Under the pieces are notes generated by a model, which had not been told where the DNA came from, did no database searches, and saw only the letters and a program-made list of their open reading frames with translations. Source: CALAED01 sp036378315 (GTDB lineage: Bacteria > Actinomycetota > Actinomycetes > Streptosporangiales > Streptosporangiaceae). From it: 64,000 nucleotides of DNA. Position numbers and translations under genes: made by a program. Each line of letters starts with the position of its first letter. Within the stretch, counting starts at the first letter, position 1. Positions 8,500-16,954 of the stretch are shown in pieces. The stretch lies in contig DASUWU010000032.1 of assembly GCA_036378315.1 (NCBI GenBank), forward strand, positions 1 to 64,000. The letters run 5' to 3'.

Positions 8500-8526
8500 T
8501 GTCACGTCGGGTGGTGCTAGTACGTC
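8500..8526 (+). promoter_or_regulatory. Candidate ECF41-type promoter of the sigma-factor gene
   Basis: TGTCACG, 16 bases, then CGTC matches the described ECF41 promoter pattern (TGTCACA-N16-CGTC) in ten of eleven positions. It lies 36 bases before the sigma-factor ATG, which is what autoregulation predicts. Confidence 0.6.
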
Positions 8527-8561
8527 AGTGCTATGACGGACAGTACTGAGGGGTGCCACCG

Positions 8562-9443
8562 ATGGACGACAGGGAGTTTCTGGCCGGCCGGTTCGAGGAG
8601 CACCGCCCGCACCTGCGCGCGGTGGCGTACCGCATGCTCGGCTCGCTGAGCGAGGCAGATGACGCGGTGCAGGAGGCATGGTTCCGGCTGAGCCGTTCCG
8701 ATGTCAGCGGCGTGGAGAACCTCGCCGGGTGGTTGACGACCGTCGTCGGGCGGGTGTGCCTCGACATGCTGCGCTCGCGGGCGTCCCGGCGCGAGGAGCC
8801 GTTGGACGGGCGGCTGCCCGACCCTGTGGTGAGCGGCAGGAACGGCGTCGATCCCGAGCACGAGGCGCTGGTCGCCGACTCGGTCGGGCTGGCGCTCCTG
8901 GTCGTGCTCGAGACGCTGGCGCCGGCCGAACGGCTGGCGTTCGTGCTGCACGACATGTTCGGCGTGCCGTTCGAGGAGATCGCGCCCATCGTCGGGCGTT
9001 CCGCGGCCGCGGCCCGGCAGCTGGCCAGCCGGGCGCGGCGCAGGGTGCGCGGCGCCGCGCCCGTGCCCGATCCCGATATGAACCGGCAGCGCGAGGTCGT
9101 CGATGCCTTCCTCGCGGCCGCGCGGGACGGCGACTTCGATGCGCTGGTGTCCGTGCTCGATCCTGACGTCGTGCTGCGCGCCGACACCGGGGCGGCTCCG
9201 GGCGGCGCCGCGCTGGTCAGGGGCGCGCGGAACGTCGCGGAACGGGCGCTTGCCTTCGCCAGGCTGGCCAGGTTCGCCCGGCCGGCGCTGGTGAACGGCG
9301 GCCCTGGCTTCGTCACCGTGGCGAACGGGCAGCCGGTCGCCGTCATGGGCATGACCATCACCGATGGCAAGATCGTCGAAATCGACGTCCTCGCCGACCT
9401 GGACCGCCTGAGCCGCCTCGACCTGGCGCCGCTCGACGACTGA
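8562..9443 (+). CDS. ECF sigma factor with C-terminal SnoaL-like domain (ECF41/SigJ-like)
   Basis: A 293-residue alternative sigma factor. The sigma-2 region (AYRMLGSLSEADDAVQEAWFRL) and sigma-4 region (LAPAERLAFVLHDMFGVPFEEIAPIVGRS...ARQLASRARRRVR) are followed from about residue 175 by a SnoaL/NTF2-like domain. In the ECF41 group this domain tunes activity in place of an anti-sigma factor. The linker after sigma-2 contains RLPDP, the position of the ECF41 WLPEP-like motif. The start is ATG 8562 with GAGGGG 8 bases upstream. The usual ECF41 partner (carboxymuconolactone decarboxylase, oxidoreductase or epimerase) is not adjacent. Confidence 0.92.
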   Translation: MDDREFLAGRFEEHRPHLRAVAYRMLGSLSEADDAVQEAWFRLSRSDVSGVENLAGWLTTVVGRVCLDMLRSRASRREEPLDGRLPDPVVSGRNGVDPEHEALVADSVGLALLVVLETLAPAERLAFVLHDMFGVPFEEIAPIVGRSAAAARQLASRARRRVRGAAPVPDPDMNRQREVVDAFLAAARDGDFDALVSVLDPDVVLRADTGAAPGGAALVRGARNVAERALAFARLARFARPALVNGGPGFVTVANGQPVAVMGMTITDGKIVEIDVLADLDRLSRLDLAPLDD

Positions 9444-9467
9444 CGAGGCCGCGCCGGCGCCGGCCCG

Positions 9468-10472
9468 TCAGTCGCTTGCGGGGTCCCGCGGTGGTTCGTC
9501 GGTGTGCTGGGCCGCCACCAGGACGTTCCCTGCGGCCGTGCGGTAGTAGAGCACCGACCGGCCGGCCCGCCTGCGCCGGACGAGATTGGCGTCGAGCAGC
9601 ACCTTGAGGTGGCGGCCCACCGAGCCGAGCCCCTGGCCGGTCAGCGCCACCAGCTGCGTGGTGCTCTTGGGCGCGTCGAGCAGCAGCAGGACGCGGGCCC
9701 TGGCCGGGCCCAGCAACCTGCCCAGGGCCGCGGACGCGGGCAGCCCGAGGTCCGGCTCGGCCAGCGCCCCCGAGCAGGGATAGACGATGGCGTACCGGTG
9801 CGGCAGCTCCCACGTCACCCAGCCGTGGCCGGGGGTGACCGGGACGAAGAGCAGCTGCGCGCCGGACAGTTCGCGGGGCGGATAGTCGTACGTATTGATC
9901 TGCAACCGGCCGTCCCCGAGCCACCGCATCCCGGGACGCATGCCGCTCAGCGCCGCGACCCAGCCGCCCTGGCTGAGCCGGCCCGTACGGGCGACGATGT
10001 CCGCCTCGACGATGCGCCTGCGCCGCGGCCAGGACGGGAGCACCGTCTCAGTCCACACCCATTCAAGGAGGTCGGCGGCGCGGCGGGCCAGGTCAGGGCG
10101 GTGCAACGCGGCGGGCGGCGGGCCGCCGAGCGCGACGGCGAGGTCGGCGCGAACGGCCTCGGCCGGCGTCTCCGCCACCCGCCCCAGCTCCGCGTCGAAC
10201 GTCAGGGCGTCGCCGTCCGGCGGCGCCGGGGCGATGAAGTCGGCGATCCAGCCGCGCCCGGGCAGGGCCGAACGGACGAGCAGCGCGGTGACCGGGTCGC
10301 CGGCAAGTCGGTCCTGATAGGCCGGCCGGTGCGTCGCCAGCCATTCGCGCTGGCCGGGATGCCCGACGGTCCCCCGCTGGAGTGCGATCAGGCAGGCCGT
10401 GGTCTCGGCGAGCGGCGAGATGACGAACCGGCTGCGCGCCAGCGTGTCGGCGTTGGTCCGCCACCAGCCCAT
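9468..10472 (-). CDS. ArsR-family transcriptional regulator with DUF5937-like N-terminus
   Basis: The 334-residue protein has a C-terminal winged helix typical of ArsR regulators (LLGPARARVLLLLDAPKSTTQLVALTGQGLGSVGRHLKVLLDANLVRRRRAGRSVLYYRT). The preceding 230 residues form the domain commonly annotated DUF5937 in actinobacteria. It is transcribed divergently from an MFS transporter gene with only 76 bases between the starts. That gap contains one perfect palindrome, so control of both genes by this regulator is the simplest reading. The ligand is unknown. Confidence 0.88.
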   Translation of the reverse strand: MGWWRTNADTLARSRFVISPLAETTACLIALQRGTVGHPGQREWLATHRPAYQDRLAGDPVTALLVRSALPGRGWIADFIAPAPPDGDALTFDAELGRVAETPAEAVRADLAVALGGPPPAALHRPDLARRAADLLEWVWTETVLPSWPRRRRIVEADIVARTGRLSQGGWVAALSGMRPGMRWLGDGRLQINTYDYPPRELSGAQLLFVPVTPGHGWVTWELPHRYAIVYPCSGALAEPDLGLPASAALGRLLGPARARVLLLLDAPKSTTQLVALTGQGLGSVGRHLKVLLDANLVRRRRAGRSVLYYRTAAGNVLVAAQHTDEPPRDPASD

Positions 10473-10490
10473 ATGCCCGGAGCCCCGTCT

Positions 10491-10510
10491 GTTTCGCGGT
10501 CTTGCGAAAC
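10491..10510. promoter_or_regulatory. Palindromic operator between arsR-type gene and MFS gene
   Basis: GTTTCGC-N6-GCGAAAC is a perfect 7+7 inverted repeat, 18 bases from the regulator start and 38 from the transporter start. It is the only clear palindrome in the gap and fits a dimeric winged-helix regulator site. Confidence 0.6.
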
Positions 10511-10548
10511 TCTACCGGCCCGCCGACGGGCCCGATCAGACTCCCCGC

Positions 10549-11781
10549 ATGCGCACATACGGGGAGCTGTTCCGTACGCCGGAGTTCGCGCCGCTGTTCG
10601 CCACCGTCTCCGTACAGGTCGCGGCCGGCACGGTGAGCCAACTCGCGCTCGGCACGCTGGTCTACGCGGCGACCGGCTCGCCGCTGCTGTCCGCACTCAG
10701 CATGTTCGGCCCGTCGTTCGCCCAGGTGATCGGGGCGGCGGCGCTGCTGTCGGCGGCCGACAGGCTGCCGCCGCGCGCCGCGCTGGCCGGCCTCGCGCTC
10801 GCCTTCGGCACCGGCACCGCGGTGCTCGCGGTGCCGGGGCTGCCGGTGGCCGCGGTCTTCGGGGTCATCCTGGTGCTGGGACTGGTCGCCTCGCTGGGCG
10901 GCGGAGTCCGCTACGGGCTGCTGAGCGAGATCCTCGCCGCGGACGGGTACGTGCTCGGCCGGTCGGTGCTGAACATGTCGGTCGGCACCATGCAGATCTG
11001 CGGCTTCGCCGTCGGCGGGCTGCTCGTGACCGTGCTGTCCCCGCGCGGCACGCTGCTCGCCGGCGCCGGGCTCTACCTCGCCACGGCGATCGTCGCGCGG
11101 CTCGGGCTGAGCGCCCGACCGCCCCGCGCCACCGGGCGCCCGTCGATCGCGCGCACCTGGCGGACCAACGCCGCGCTGTGGTCCTCGGCCGCGCGCCGCT
11201 ACGTCTACCTGGCGTTGTGGGTGCCGAACGGGCTGATCGTCGGATGTGAGTCGATCTTCGTGCCGTACGCGCCGCACCAGGCCGGTCTGCTCTTCGCGTT
11301 CGCGGCGTTCGGCATGCTCATCGGGGACACGCTGGCGGGCCGGTTCATCCCTGGCGGCTGGCGGGCGCGGTTGGGGCCGCCGCTCCGCCTGCTGCTCGCC
11401 GCGCCGTACCTCATCTTCGCGCTGCACCCGGCGCCGCCGGTCGCGATCGCCGCGGTCACGGTGGCCTCGATCGGGTACGCGGCCAGCCTGCTGCTGCAGG
11501 AACGCCTCATCTCCCTCACCCCTGACGACATGCAGGGGCAGGCGCTCGGGCTGCACTCGTCCGGCATGCTCACCTGGCAGGGGATCGGCGCCGCCGGCGC
11601 CGGCGCCCTCGCCCAGCACACCTCCCCCGCGACCGCGATGGCGGTCATGGCCGCGCTGTCCATCACGGTCACCCTCGCGCTGGCCCCAGGCCTGCGTCCG
11701 GCGGAGCGCGCAGGCCGGGCGCGGCCGTGGGACGTCCGGCCGTTGGCCGACGAGCCCCCGCCCGGTTCGGAGCTGACCTGA
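10549..11781 (+). CDS. MFS transporter
   Basis: The 410-residue protein is highly hydrophobic, with about 12 membrane segments, starting MRTYGELFRTPEFAPLFATVSVQVAAGTVSQLALG. This is the form of actinobacterial drug-efflux-like MFS proteins paired with ArsR/DUF5937 regulators. No substrate can be read. The start is ATG 10549, where the conserved N-terminus begins; the ribosome site is poor, and the frame is open for 50 more codons upstream with non-membrane sequence. It converges on a TetR gene 5 bases after its stop. Confidence 0.88.
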   Translation: MRTYGELFRTPEFAPLFATVSVQVAAGTVSQLALGTLVYAATGSPLLSALSMFGPSFAQVIGAAALLSAADRLPPRAALAGLALAFGTGTAVLAVPGLPVAAVFGVILVLGLVASLGGGVRYGLLSEILAADGYVLGRSVLNMSVGTMQICGFAVGGLLVTVLSPRGTLLAGAGLYLATAIVARLGLSARPPRATGRPSIARTWRTNAALWSSAARRYVYLALWVPNGLIVGCESIFVPYAPHQAGLLFAFAAFGMLIGDTLAGRFIPGGWRARLGPPLRLLLAAPYLIFALHPAPPVAIAAVTVASIGYAASLLLQERLISLTPDDMQGQALGLHSSGMLTWQGIGAAGAGALAQHTSPATAMAVMAALSITVTLALAPGLRPAERAGRARPWDVRPLADEPPPGSELT

Positions 11782-11786
11782 ACGGG

Positions 11787-12401
11787 TCAGGACGCCGGCG
11801 GGCCAGGCGAGGCGGGGGTGGGCCAGGCGCGCAGCGCGGTCTCCGCCACCCGGCGCAACTCGTCGGCGCCGCACCCCCCGGCGGCCTGTACGGCGATGCC
11901 GTCGGTGAGCGTCATGAGGAAACGGGCCAGGTCCGAAGGGTCGCAGTCGGCGGGCAGATCCCCTTCGGCCCGCGCCCGGTCGAGACGCTCGACGAGCGCC
12001 GCCGCACCGACCGCGCGCCGCGCGATCACCTGCCGGCGGGCCGGCCGGCCCTCCTCCCCGCACGCCTGCGTCCCCCGGACGCACAGGCAGCCGCGTGGCG
12101 TGTCGGGACCGGTGGTCAGCCGGATCGCCCCGTACAGCATGCGTGCGGCGACGTCCCGAGCCGTGGGCGCGTCGAGCGCCCGCTCGGCGAAGGCGCCCGG
12201 CCCGGTGAGGTAGCGATCCAGCACCCTGCCGAACAGCTCCTCCTTGTTTCCGAAGGCGGCGTACATGCTGGGCCGGTTGATCTCCATCGCGGTGGTCAGG
12301 TCGGACAGCGTCGTCCCCTCGTAGCCCTGGCGCCAGAACACCTCCAGCGCGCGGTCAAGCGCCGCGTCCGGATCGAAGGCGCGGGGGCGCCCACCCGGCA
12401 T
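11787..12401 (-). CDS. TetR-family transcriptional repressor
   Basis: The 204-residue protein has an N-terminal TetR helix-turn-helix (ALDRALEVFWRQGYEGTTLSDLTTAMEINRPSMYAAFGNKEELF) and a variable ligand domain with the GCLCV motif seen in the AcrR-like subgroup. The start is ATG 12401 after AGGAGG. It is divergent from the oxidoreductase-epimerase operon, and the gap holds two copies of one 24-base element, one next to each gene. It is likely to repress itself and the operon; the inducer is unknown. Confidence 0.92.
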   Translation of the reverse strand: MPGGRPRAFDPDAALDRALEVFWRQGYEGTTLSDLTTAMEINRPSMYAAFGNKEELFGRVLDRYLTGPGAFAERALDAPTARDVAARMLYGAIRLTTGPDTPRGCLCVRGTQACGEEGRPARRQVIARRAVGAAALVERLDRARAEGDLPADCDPSDLARFLMTLTDGIAVQAAGGCGADELRRVAETALRAWPTPASPGPPAS

Positions 12402-12414
12402 GCGAGACCTCCTC

Positions 12415-12438
12415 CTAGTTTCATACCTACCGGTACGT
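12415..12438. promoter_or_regulatory. TetR operator candidate, copy 1
   Basis: First copy of a 24-base element beginning CTAGTTTC and containing TACC...GGTAC. It lies 14 bases upstream of the TetR start codon and is identical at 19 of 24 positions to the copy at 12469. Confidence 0.6.
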
Positions 12439-12468
12439 TAACCCCTTGACGCGGCGTGGCGCCGCCCC

Positions 12469-12492
12469 CTAGTTTCGTACCAATCAGTACAT
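12469..12492. promoter_or_regulatory. TetR operator candidate, copy 2
   Basis: Second copy of the element, in direct orientation and 54 bases from copy 1. It ends 19 bases before the oxidoreductase ATG, where a bound repressor would block transcription. Confidence 0.6.
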
Positions 12493-12511
12493 AACTAACG
12501 GGAGGCATGCG

Positions 12512-13624
12512 ATGGCGCGCATTCGAGTGGGGATCGTCGGCGCCGGACCGGACCGCGGCTGGGCGCGGGCGGCACATCTGCCGGCGCTCGACCGCCTCGA
12601 CGAGTTCGAAGTGACCGCGGTGGCGACCAGCCGGCCGGAAAGCGCCCGCCGCGCCGCCGATCAGTACGGCGTCCCGCACGCCTTCGCCGACGCCGGGGAA
12701 CTGGCCGAACACCCGGACGTGGACTTGGTGGTCGTGTCGGTCAAGGCGCCCGCCCACGCCGCGGCGATCCGGCCGGCATTGGCGGCCGGCAAGCATGTCT
12801 TCACGGAATGGCCGCTGGGGGTCGACCTGACCGAGTCGATCGCGCTCGCCGACGCCGCCGCGGAAGCGGGCGTGACGCACGTTGTGGGGCTGCAGGGGCT
12901 GCGGACGCCGGACGCCCGCTTCGTGAAAGACCTGCTGGCCGAGGGCGCGATCGGGAAAGTCGAGTCGGTCAGCGTCATCAGCGCGGGAGATCCGCTCGGC
13001 GGCAGCCGGCTGCCGCGGGGCCTGGCGTGGAGCGCCGACCGCAAGCAGGGCAACGACCTCCTCTCGATCATGGGCGGCCACACGATGGCGCTGATCGACG
13101 AGCTGGCGGGCCCGTTCGTCGAGATCTCCGCCGCCTCGGTCGCCACCTTCGGCGACGGTATCGAGATCAGCGAGACGGGCGAGACGGTGCCGAAGGACGT
13201 TCCCGACCAGATCGCGCTGTTCGGCCGCCTGGCCGGCGGCGCCCTGGCGTCGGTCAGCATCCAGGGCGGCAACGCGCCCGCCCCGGACGGCTTCCTCATC
13301 AAGATCGCCGGAACCGAGGGCAAGCTCGCCATCACGCCCGTCGAGCCGACGCACTACATGAACTGGGGCGGCTGGCGTGTCCGCGTCACCGCCGCCGACG
13401 GGACCACCTCCGAACCGTCCCTCCCCAGCCGCTACCACGTGGTGCCCGCGGACGTTCCGCCCGGCCCGGCCGCCAGCGTCGCCGCCGTCTACCGCGAGAT
13501 CGCCGCGGCGATCGCCGAAGGGCGGCCCGCGCATCCGAGCTTCCAGACGGCCGTCCGCCACCACGGGCTGGTCGACGCGACCGAGCGCGCGGCCGAGACC
13601 GGCCGCCCGCAGGCGACCTCATGA
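12512..13624 (+). CDS. Gfo/Idh/MocA-family oxidoreductase
   Basis: A 370-residue NAD(P)-dependent dehydrogenase. The N-terminal Rossmann fold (IRVGIVGAGPDRGWARAAHLPAL) is followed by the family's EKP-like motif, here EWP, near residue 99 and the C-terminal alpha/beta dimer domain. The start is ATG 12512 with GGGAGG 6 bases upstream. It overlaps the next gene by ATGA, so the two are translationally coupled. The family acts on sugars and related polyols, but the substrate here is not identifiable. Regulation by the divergent TetR protein is likely. Confidence 0.92.
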   Translation: MARIRVGIVGAGPDRGWARAAHLPALDRLDEFEVTAVATSRPESARRAADQYGVPHAFADAGELAEHPDVDLVVVSVKAPAHAAAIRPALAAGKHVFTEWPLGVDLTESIALADAAAEAGVTHVVGLQGLRTPDARFVKDLLAEGAIGKVESVSVISAGDPLGGSRLPRGLAWSADRKQGNDLLSIMGGHTMALIDELAGPFVEISAASVATFGDGIEISETGETVPKDVPDQIALFGRLAGGALASVSIQGGNAPAPDGFLIKIAGTEGKLAITPVEPTHYMNWGGWRVRVTAADGTTSEPSLPSRYHVVPADVPPGPAASVAAVYREIAAAIAEGRPAHPSFQTAVRHHGLVDATERAAETGRPQATS

Positions 13625-14418
13625 ACGTCCTGGTCATCGGAGCCACGGGGTACATCGGATCGCGCGTCGCCGCCGCCTTCGCCGGCGACCATCGCGTCTC
13701 GTCGCTGCGGCGCCCGGGCGGACGCCCTGCCGCGTACCCCACGGTCCCGGGCGATCTCACCGACCCCGCGTCGCTCGCCGCCGCGGCGGCGGGCTTCGAC
13801 CTGGTGGTCCACGCCGGCGTGCCGGTCGACGCCGGCACCGACCTGGCCGGTGCGGAGGCGTTGGTCGCGGCCGGCTCCCCGCTCGTCTACACCACCGGAG
13901 CCGCGGTGCTCGGCGGCGGCCAGGCGGACGAGGACAGCCCGCCCGACCCGCACCCGCTCGCGGCCTGGCGGGCGGAGGTGGAACGCCGCGTCCGCGCCGC
14001 GGGCGGCCGGGTGATCCGGCCCGGCATGGTGTACGGGCACGGCGGCGGCCTCGTCCACGATCTGCTCGCCGCAAAGGCCGCGGAACGCGGCACCGGCGTC
14101 TACATCGGCCGGCCCGGCGTCCGCTGGCCCGTCGTGCACCTCGATGACCTGGCCGACCTCTACCTTCTCGTGGCCGAGAAGGCGGCGCCCGGCACGGTCT
14201 GGCACGGCATCGCCGAGACGGTACGCCTGGACCGCATCGCCGCCGCGCTCGGCGGCGGCAGCGCCTCGTCATGGCCGCTGCACGAGGCGGTCGCCGAGCT
14301 CGGCCCGCTCGCCGACCTCTTCACCCGCGACCAAACGGTCTCCGCCGACAAGACGCGCGCGGCACTCGGCTGGCATCCTGTCCACACCTCGATCGTCGAC
14401 GAGCTCACGACCGCCTGA
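13621..14418 (+). CDS. NAD-dependent epimerase/dehydratase family protein
   Basis: A 265-residue short-chain Rossmann protein. MNVLVIGATGYIGSRVA is the nucleotide-binding GxxGxxG motif, and RPGMVYGHGGG and the C-terminal HLDDLADLYLL are typical of NAD-dependent epimerases. The extended-SDR YxxxK is not obvious, so catalysis may differ. The start overlaps the oxidoreductase stop (ATGA). The pair probably performs two steps on one substrate, released from TetR control by it. Confidence 0.9.
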   Translation: MNVLVIGATGYIGSRVAAAFAGDHRVSSLRRPGGRPAAYPTVPGDLTDPASLAAAAAGFDLVVHAGVPVDAGTDLAGAEALVAAGSPLVYTTGAAVLGGGQADEDSPPDPHPLAAWRAEVERRVRAAGGRVIRPGMVYGHGGGLVHDLLAAKAAERGTGVYIGRPGVRWPVVHLDDLADLYLLVAEKAAPGTVWHGIAETVRLDRIAAALGGGSASSWPLHEAVAELGPLADLFTRDQTVSADKTRAALGWHPVHTSIVDELTTA

Positions 14419-14465
14419 CCGACCAAGACCGCCGGAAACAGGCAAGAACCCGGTACGCTACGCGA

Positions 14466-14488
14466 GGCGGCACCTCCAGGGTGCCGCC
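14466..14488 (+). terminator. Hairpin after the oxidoreductase-epimerase operon
   Basis: A perfect 9-bp stem (GGCGGCACC/GGTGCCGCC) with a 5-base loop lies between the operon and the tRNA-Gly gene. Confidence 0.6.
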
Positions 14489-14490
14489 GC

Positions 14491-14564
14491 GCGGGTGTAG
14501 CTCAACGGTAGAGCCCCAGCCTTCCAAGCTGGTCACGCGGGTTCGACTCCCGTCACCCGCTCCA
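14491..14564 (+). tRNA. tRNA-Gly(TCC)
   Basis: Acceptor arms GCGGGTG/CACCCGC pair fully. The anticodon stem CCAGC/GCTGG encloses CTTCCAA (anticodon TCC), and the T-arm and D-arm are normal. CCA is encoded at 14562-14564. Confidence 0.97.
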
Positions 14565-14646
14565 CGTTTGACCAGGTGACGGATGCCTCATCGATCTAAT
14601 TTCATGATCGTTGGGTAGATTTTCGTTGCGAGGATCTCCTCAAGGC

Positions 14647-14684
14647 CCGGCAGGGGCCCTTGGCGTGTTTCGCTGCCCTGCCGG
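14647..14684 (-). terminator. Hairpin after the GH26-FnIII gene
   Basis: A perfect 9-bp repeat (14647-14655 with 14676-14684) with a 20-base loop begins 17 bases beyond the stop of the gene at 14701. Confidence 0.5.
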
Positions 14685-14700
14685 ACGTTCAGAAGACCCT

Positions 14701-16344
14701 TTACTGCGTCACAGTGAAGGTCTTCACCGCTGACCATGGTCCGTTACCTGCGCAGTTCTGCGCCCGGACCTTGTAGTGGTAGGTACCCGTTGTCGGAACA
14801 GGCGAGTACGTTGCGGACGTGGAGGAGACAGTCGAGTCGTGCCACAGCGTCCCGTTCGGGAGGGCGACCTGAACCTCGTACCGCGTCGTGTTGCTGACGG
14901 CTCCCCAGGTGAGCTGCACCCAGCTACCTTGGACGTTGGACTGGATGTTGGGCGGGCTGGACGCAGGAGCACTGCTGGACGAGCAGCCACCACTGGCCGA
15001 AGTGGTGAACGTGACGTCGGACCCGTAGGCGGTACCGGCGGAGTTCGTCGCCTCGATCCGGTAGTGGTAGGTAGTTGATGGGTCGAGCCCAGTGATGATC
15101 GTGGACTCGCTGACCGGCGAGGTGCCGGAGCCGACATTCTCTTGCGGACTGGGCGTCTGGTCGCCATAGGAAGTGTCCACGCCACCGTCGAACGTGTAGG
15201 TGGTCGCCAAGCCTTCCGGGTTCACTGTCCCATTCAGCGTGACACTTGTGGAAGTGACCGCTGTAGCCGCGGTGGTAGTCACGACGGGCGCACTGCTGGT
15301 CGGCGGCGGAGTGGCGCCTCCACCGCTTGAGCAGTCGTCCGCCAGTGCTGTGTCGGCTTCCGACCACTGAGCGGCGGTCATCGAAGGCAGGCCCCAGTTG
15401 GCGTCGTCGAACTCGAGGAACCCGTCACCGCCGTCGGCGCACATGTCGGAAATCCAGTTCGAGATCGATTCGTAGCCACCACTGCCCAAAGTCGCCAGGT
15501 TGGTTTCGGCGAGGTAGATCTTCGGCTGCGCGATCGTGCTTTCGCCGGACAGCCCTTGAATGATGTCGTAGGTGGTCTGGAGAGTGTTCGCGAAGTTCGT
15601 CTTACCGAACTGGCTCTGTGGATAGCCGTCGACGCCGACCATGTCGACGTTCGATGCGCCGGGCCAGTAAGGGGCGGGGTTGACGATCGAGCTGTCATCG
15701 AGGTTGTAGGCGCCCGGAACCCACATGAAGTACGCCTTGCCATTGGCGCCGGCGTTGATCATGCTTCGGACCTTGTCCCAGGCCGCGATCCACTGTGCCG
15801 CCGTACAGGGCGACGATCCGCAGCTACCGGTGTCTTTAGCCGCCCACGGATACTGATCAGGAATGTTGAACTCGTGCGCGAAGGTGAAGATCACCGGTCC
15901 GCCCGTAGCCGCGGCACTGGTACCTAGGCTTGATAGCCAGGTCGCGCAATTGGTGTTGTTATTGGCTCCGCAGTAAGAGTCCGCCGAGTCTCCGTCCGCC
16001 GCGATGTTCGAGAACTGCGGAGTCTTGTCGAAACTCGGTCCGCCTTCCCAGGCCTCGATCTCGATGAACGGTATGGCGCCGTCAGCCTTGGCGGCTGCCA
16101 CGAAGTCCGAAGGCCAGGGTTGGCCCCATGCGAGGTAGGTATTGGCGACGTCAGGCTGTTGGTTGTCCGGCCACGAGGACGGGTACTGGCCCGTGTTGTC
16201 CTCGTCGGTGGTGTAGATACCTAGTGTTGTGGATGGAGGCGATCCCCCCGCTCGTGCCTGTTGAGAGAACGCCAGCCCGGTAAAGGCGACTCCCAACATC
16301 GCCGTGGACGCCGCCACGACAGTCCAATTCCGAAATTTTCGCAT
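14701..16344 (-). CDS. Secreted GH26-like glycoside hydrolase with two fibronectin III domains
   Basis: A 547-residue exported protein. A signal peptide (MRKFRNWTVVAASTAMLGVAFTGLAFSQQARA) precedes a TIM-barrel domain at about 40-338 resembling family GH26 (beta-mannanase-type). E158 in AHEFN is in the acid/base position and E280 in LAETN in the nucleophile position. A Pro/Ser/Thr linker leads to two fibronectin III domains (about 353-448 and 462-546). Substrate specificity cannot be read; beta-mannan or another beta-glycan is likely. A GGAAA ribosome site precedes the ATG. The same catalytic domain recurs in the kinase at 17165. The gene has visibly more A/T in third positions than its neighbours, hinting at transfer. 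Confidence 0.85.
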   Translation of the reverse strand: MRKFRNWTVVAASTAMLGVAFTGLAFSQQARAGGSPPSTTLGIYTTDEDNTGQYPSSWPDNQQPDVANTYLAWGQPWPSDFVAAAKADGAIPFIEIEAWEGGPSFDKTPQFSNIAADGDSADSYCGANNNTNCATWLSSLGTSAAATGGPVIFTFAHEFNIPDQYPWAAKDTGSCGSSPCTAAQWIAAWDKVRSMINAGANGKAYFMWVPGAYNLDDSSIVNPAPYWPGASNVDMVGVDGYPQSQFGKTNFANTLQTTYDIIQGLSGESTIAQPKIYLAETNLATLGSGGYESISNWISDMCADGGDGFLEFDDANWGLPSMTAAQWSEADTALADDCSSGGGATPPPTSSAPVVTTTAATAVTSTSVTLNGTVNPEGLATTYTFDGGVDTSYGDQTPSPQENVGSGTSPVSESTIITGLDPSTTYHYRIEATNSAGTAYGSDVTFTTSASGGCSSSSAPASSPPNIQSNVQGSWVQLTWGAVSNTTRYEVQVALPNGTLWHDSTVSSTSATYSPVPTTGTYHYKVRAQNCAGNGPWSAVKTFTVTQ

Positions 16345-16487
16345 GTGTTTCCTTTCTACTCACGGATCCCTACGCTCATCGAAGTGGGAGCCGTCGGGAA
16401 GGTCTCCACCACGACAGATACCGAGCCGTGTACGGGATCACGCCTCGGGAGTACATCTGGAGGCCCCTTGATTCACCGGATGTACGA

Positions 16488-16829
16488 TCAGCAGACGATG
16501 AAGATGCTCTTCCACCCAACGCCACGTGATGACGATGCATTTGTATCGGAGGCGAGGGTGGCTACGGACACGCCGGCAGCGTTGGAGACGTTGTACATTT
16601 TGCCGGACTGGCCACGGGCGACCCATTCGTACGATCCCACCGGGTAGGGCATGTTGTGCGGCCCGCAGCCGTTGATGTTTCTTTGCGTTCCCGTGTGTCC
16701 CGGCTTCGAATACGCGATGAATATCGACGTCTCGGCGGCGGCGGCCGGCGACACCGACGCGGTGAGCACACCGAGTGCGATAAGTGGGGCGGACCAGGAG
16801 CGAGCATTGCGGAAACGGCGAGATTGCAT
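16488..16829 (-). CDS. Small secreted protein, possibly crystallin/I36-like
   Basis: The 113-residue product has a clear signal peptide (MQSRRFRNARSWSAPLIALGVLTASVSPAAAA). The mature part of about 80 residues has two pairs of Tyr/Gly-rich strands (SIFIAYSKPGHTGTQ...YEWVARGQSGKMYN) and a C-terminal cysteine. This recalls small secreted beta-gamma-crystallin-like proteins or family I36 protease inhibitors, but the match is weak. The start is ATG 16829 with AAGGA 6 bases upstream. It lies upstream of the GH26-FnIII gene on the same strand with 143 bases between, so it could share a promoter with it. Confidence 0.6.
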   Translation of the reverse strand: MQSRRFRNARSWSAPLIALGVLTASVSPAAAAETSIFIAYSKPGHTGTQRNINGCGPHNMPYPVGSYEWVARGQSGKMYNVSNAAGVSVATLASDTNASSSRGVGWKSIFIVC

Positions 16830-16954
16830 TTGGAGTCCTTTGCTCGGCGGTTGCGGCCGCGACCCGCAGCCGCAGCCCCTTCGTAAATTGATCATTAATC
16901 CTTCCGTGTTATGCGGGGTTTTCGTGGTCGCGTTGACCGGACATTGTTTCCGTG

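Noticed and set aside
12512..14418. The oxidoreductase-epimerase pair as the missing ECF41 partner genes
   Set aside because: They lie 3 kb away beyond other transcription units, have their own TetR operators, and no ECF41 promoter motif was seen before them.
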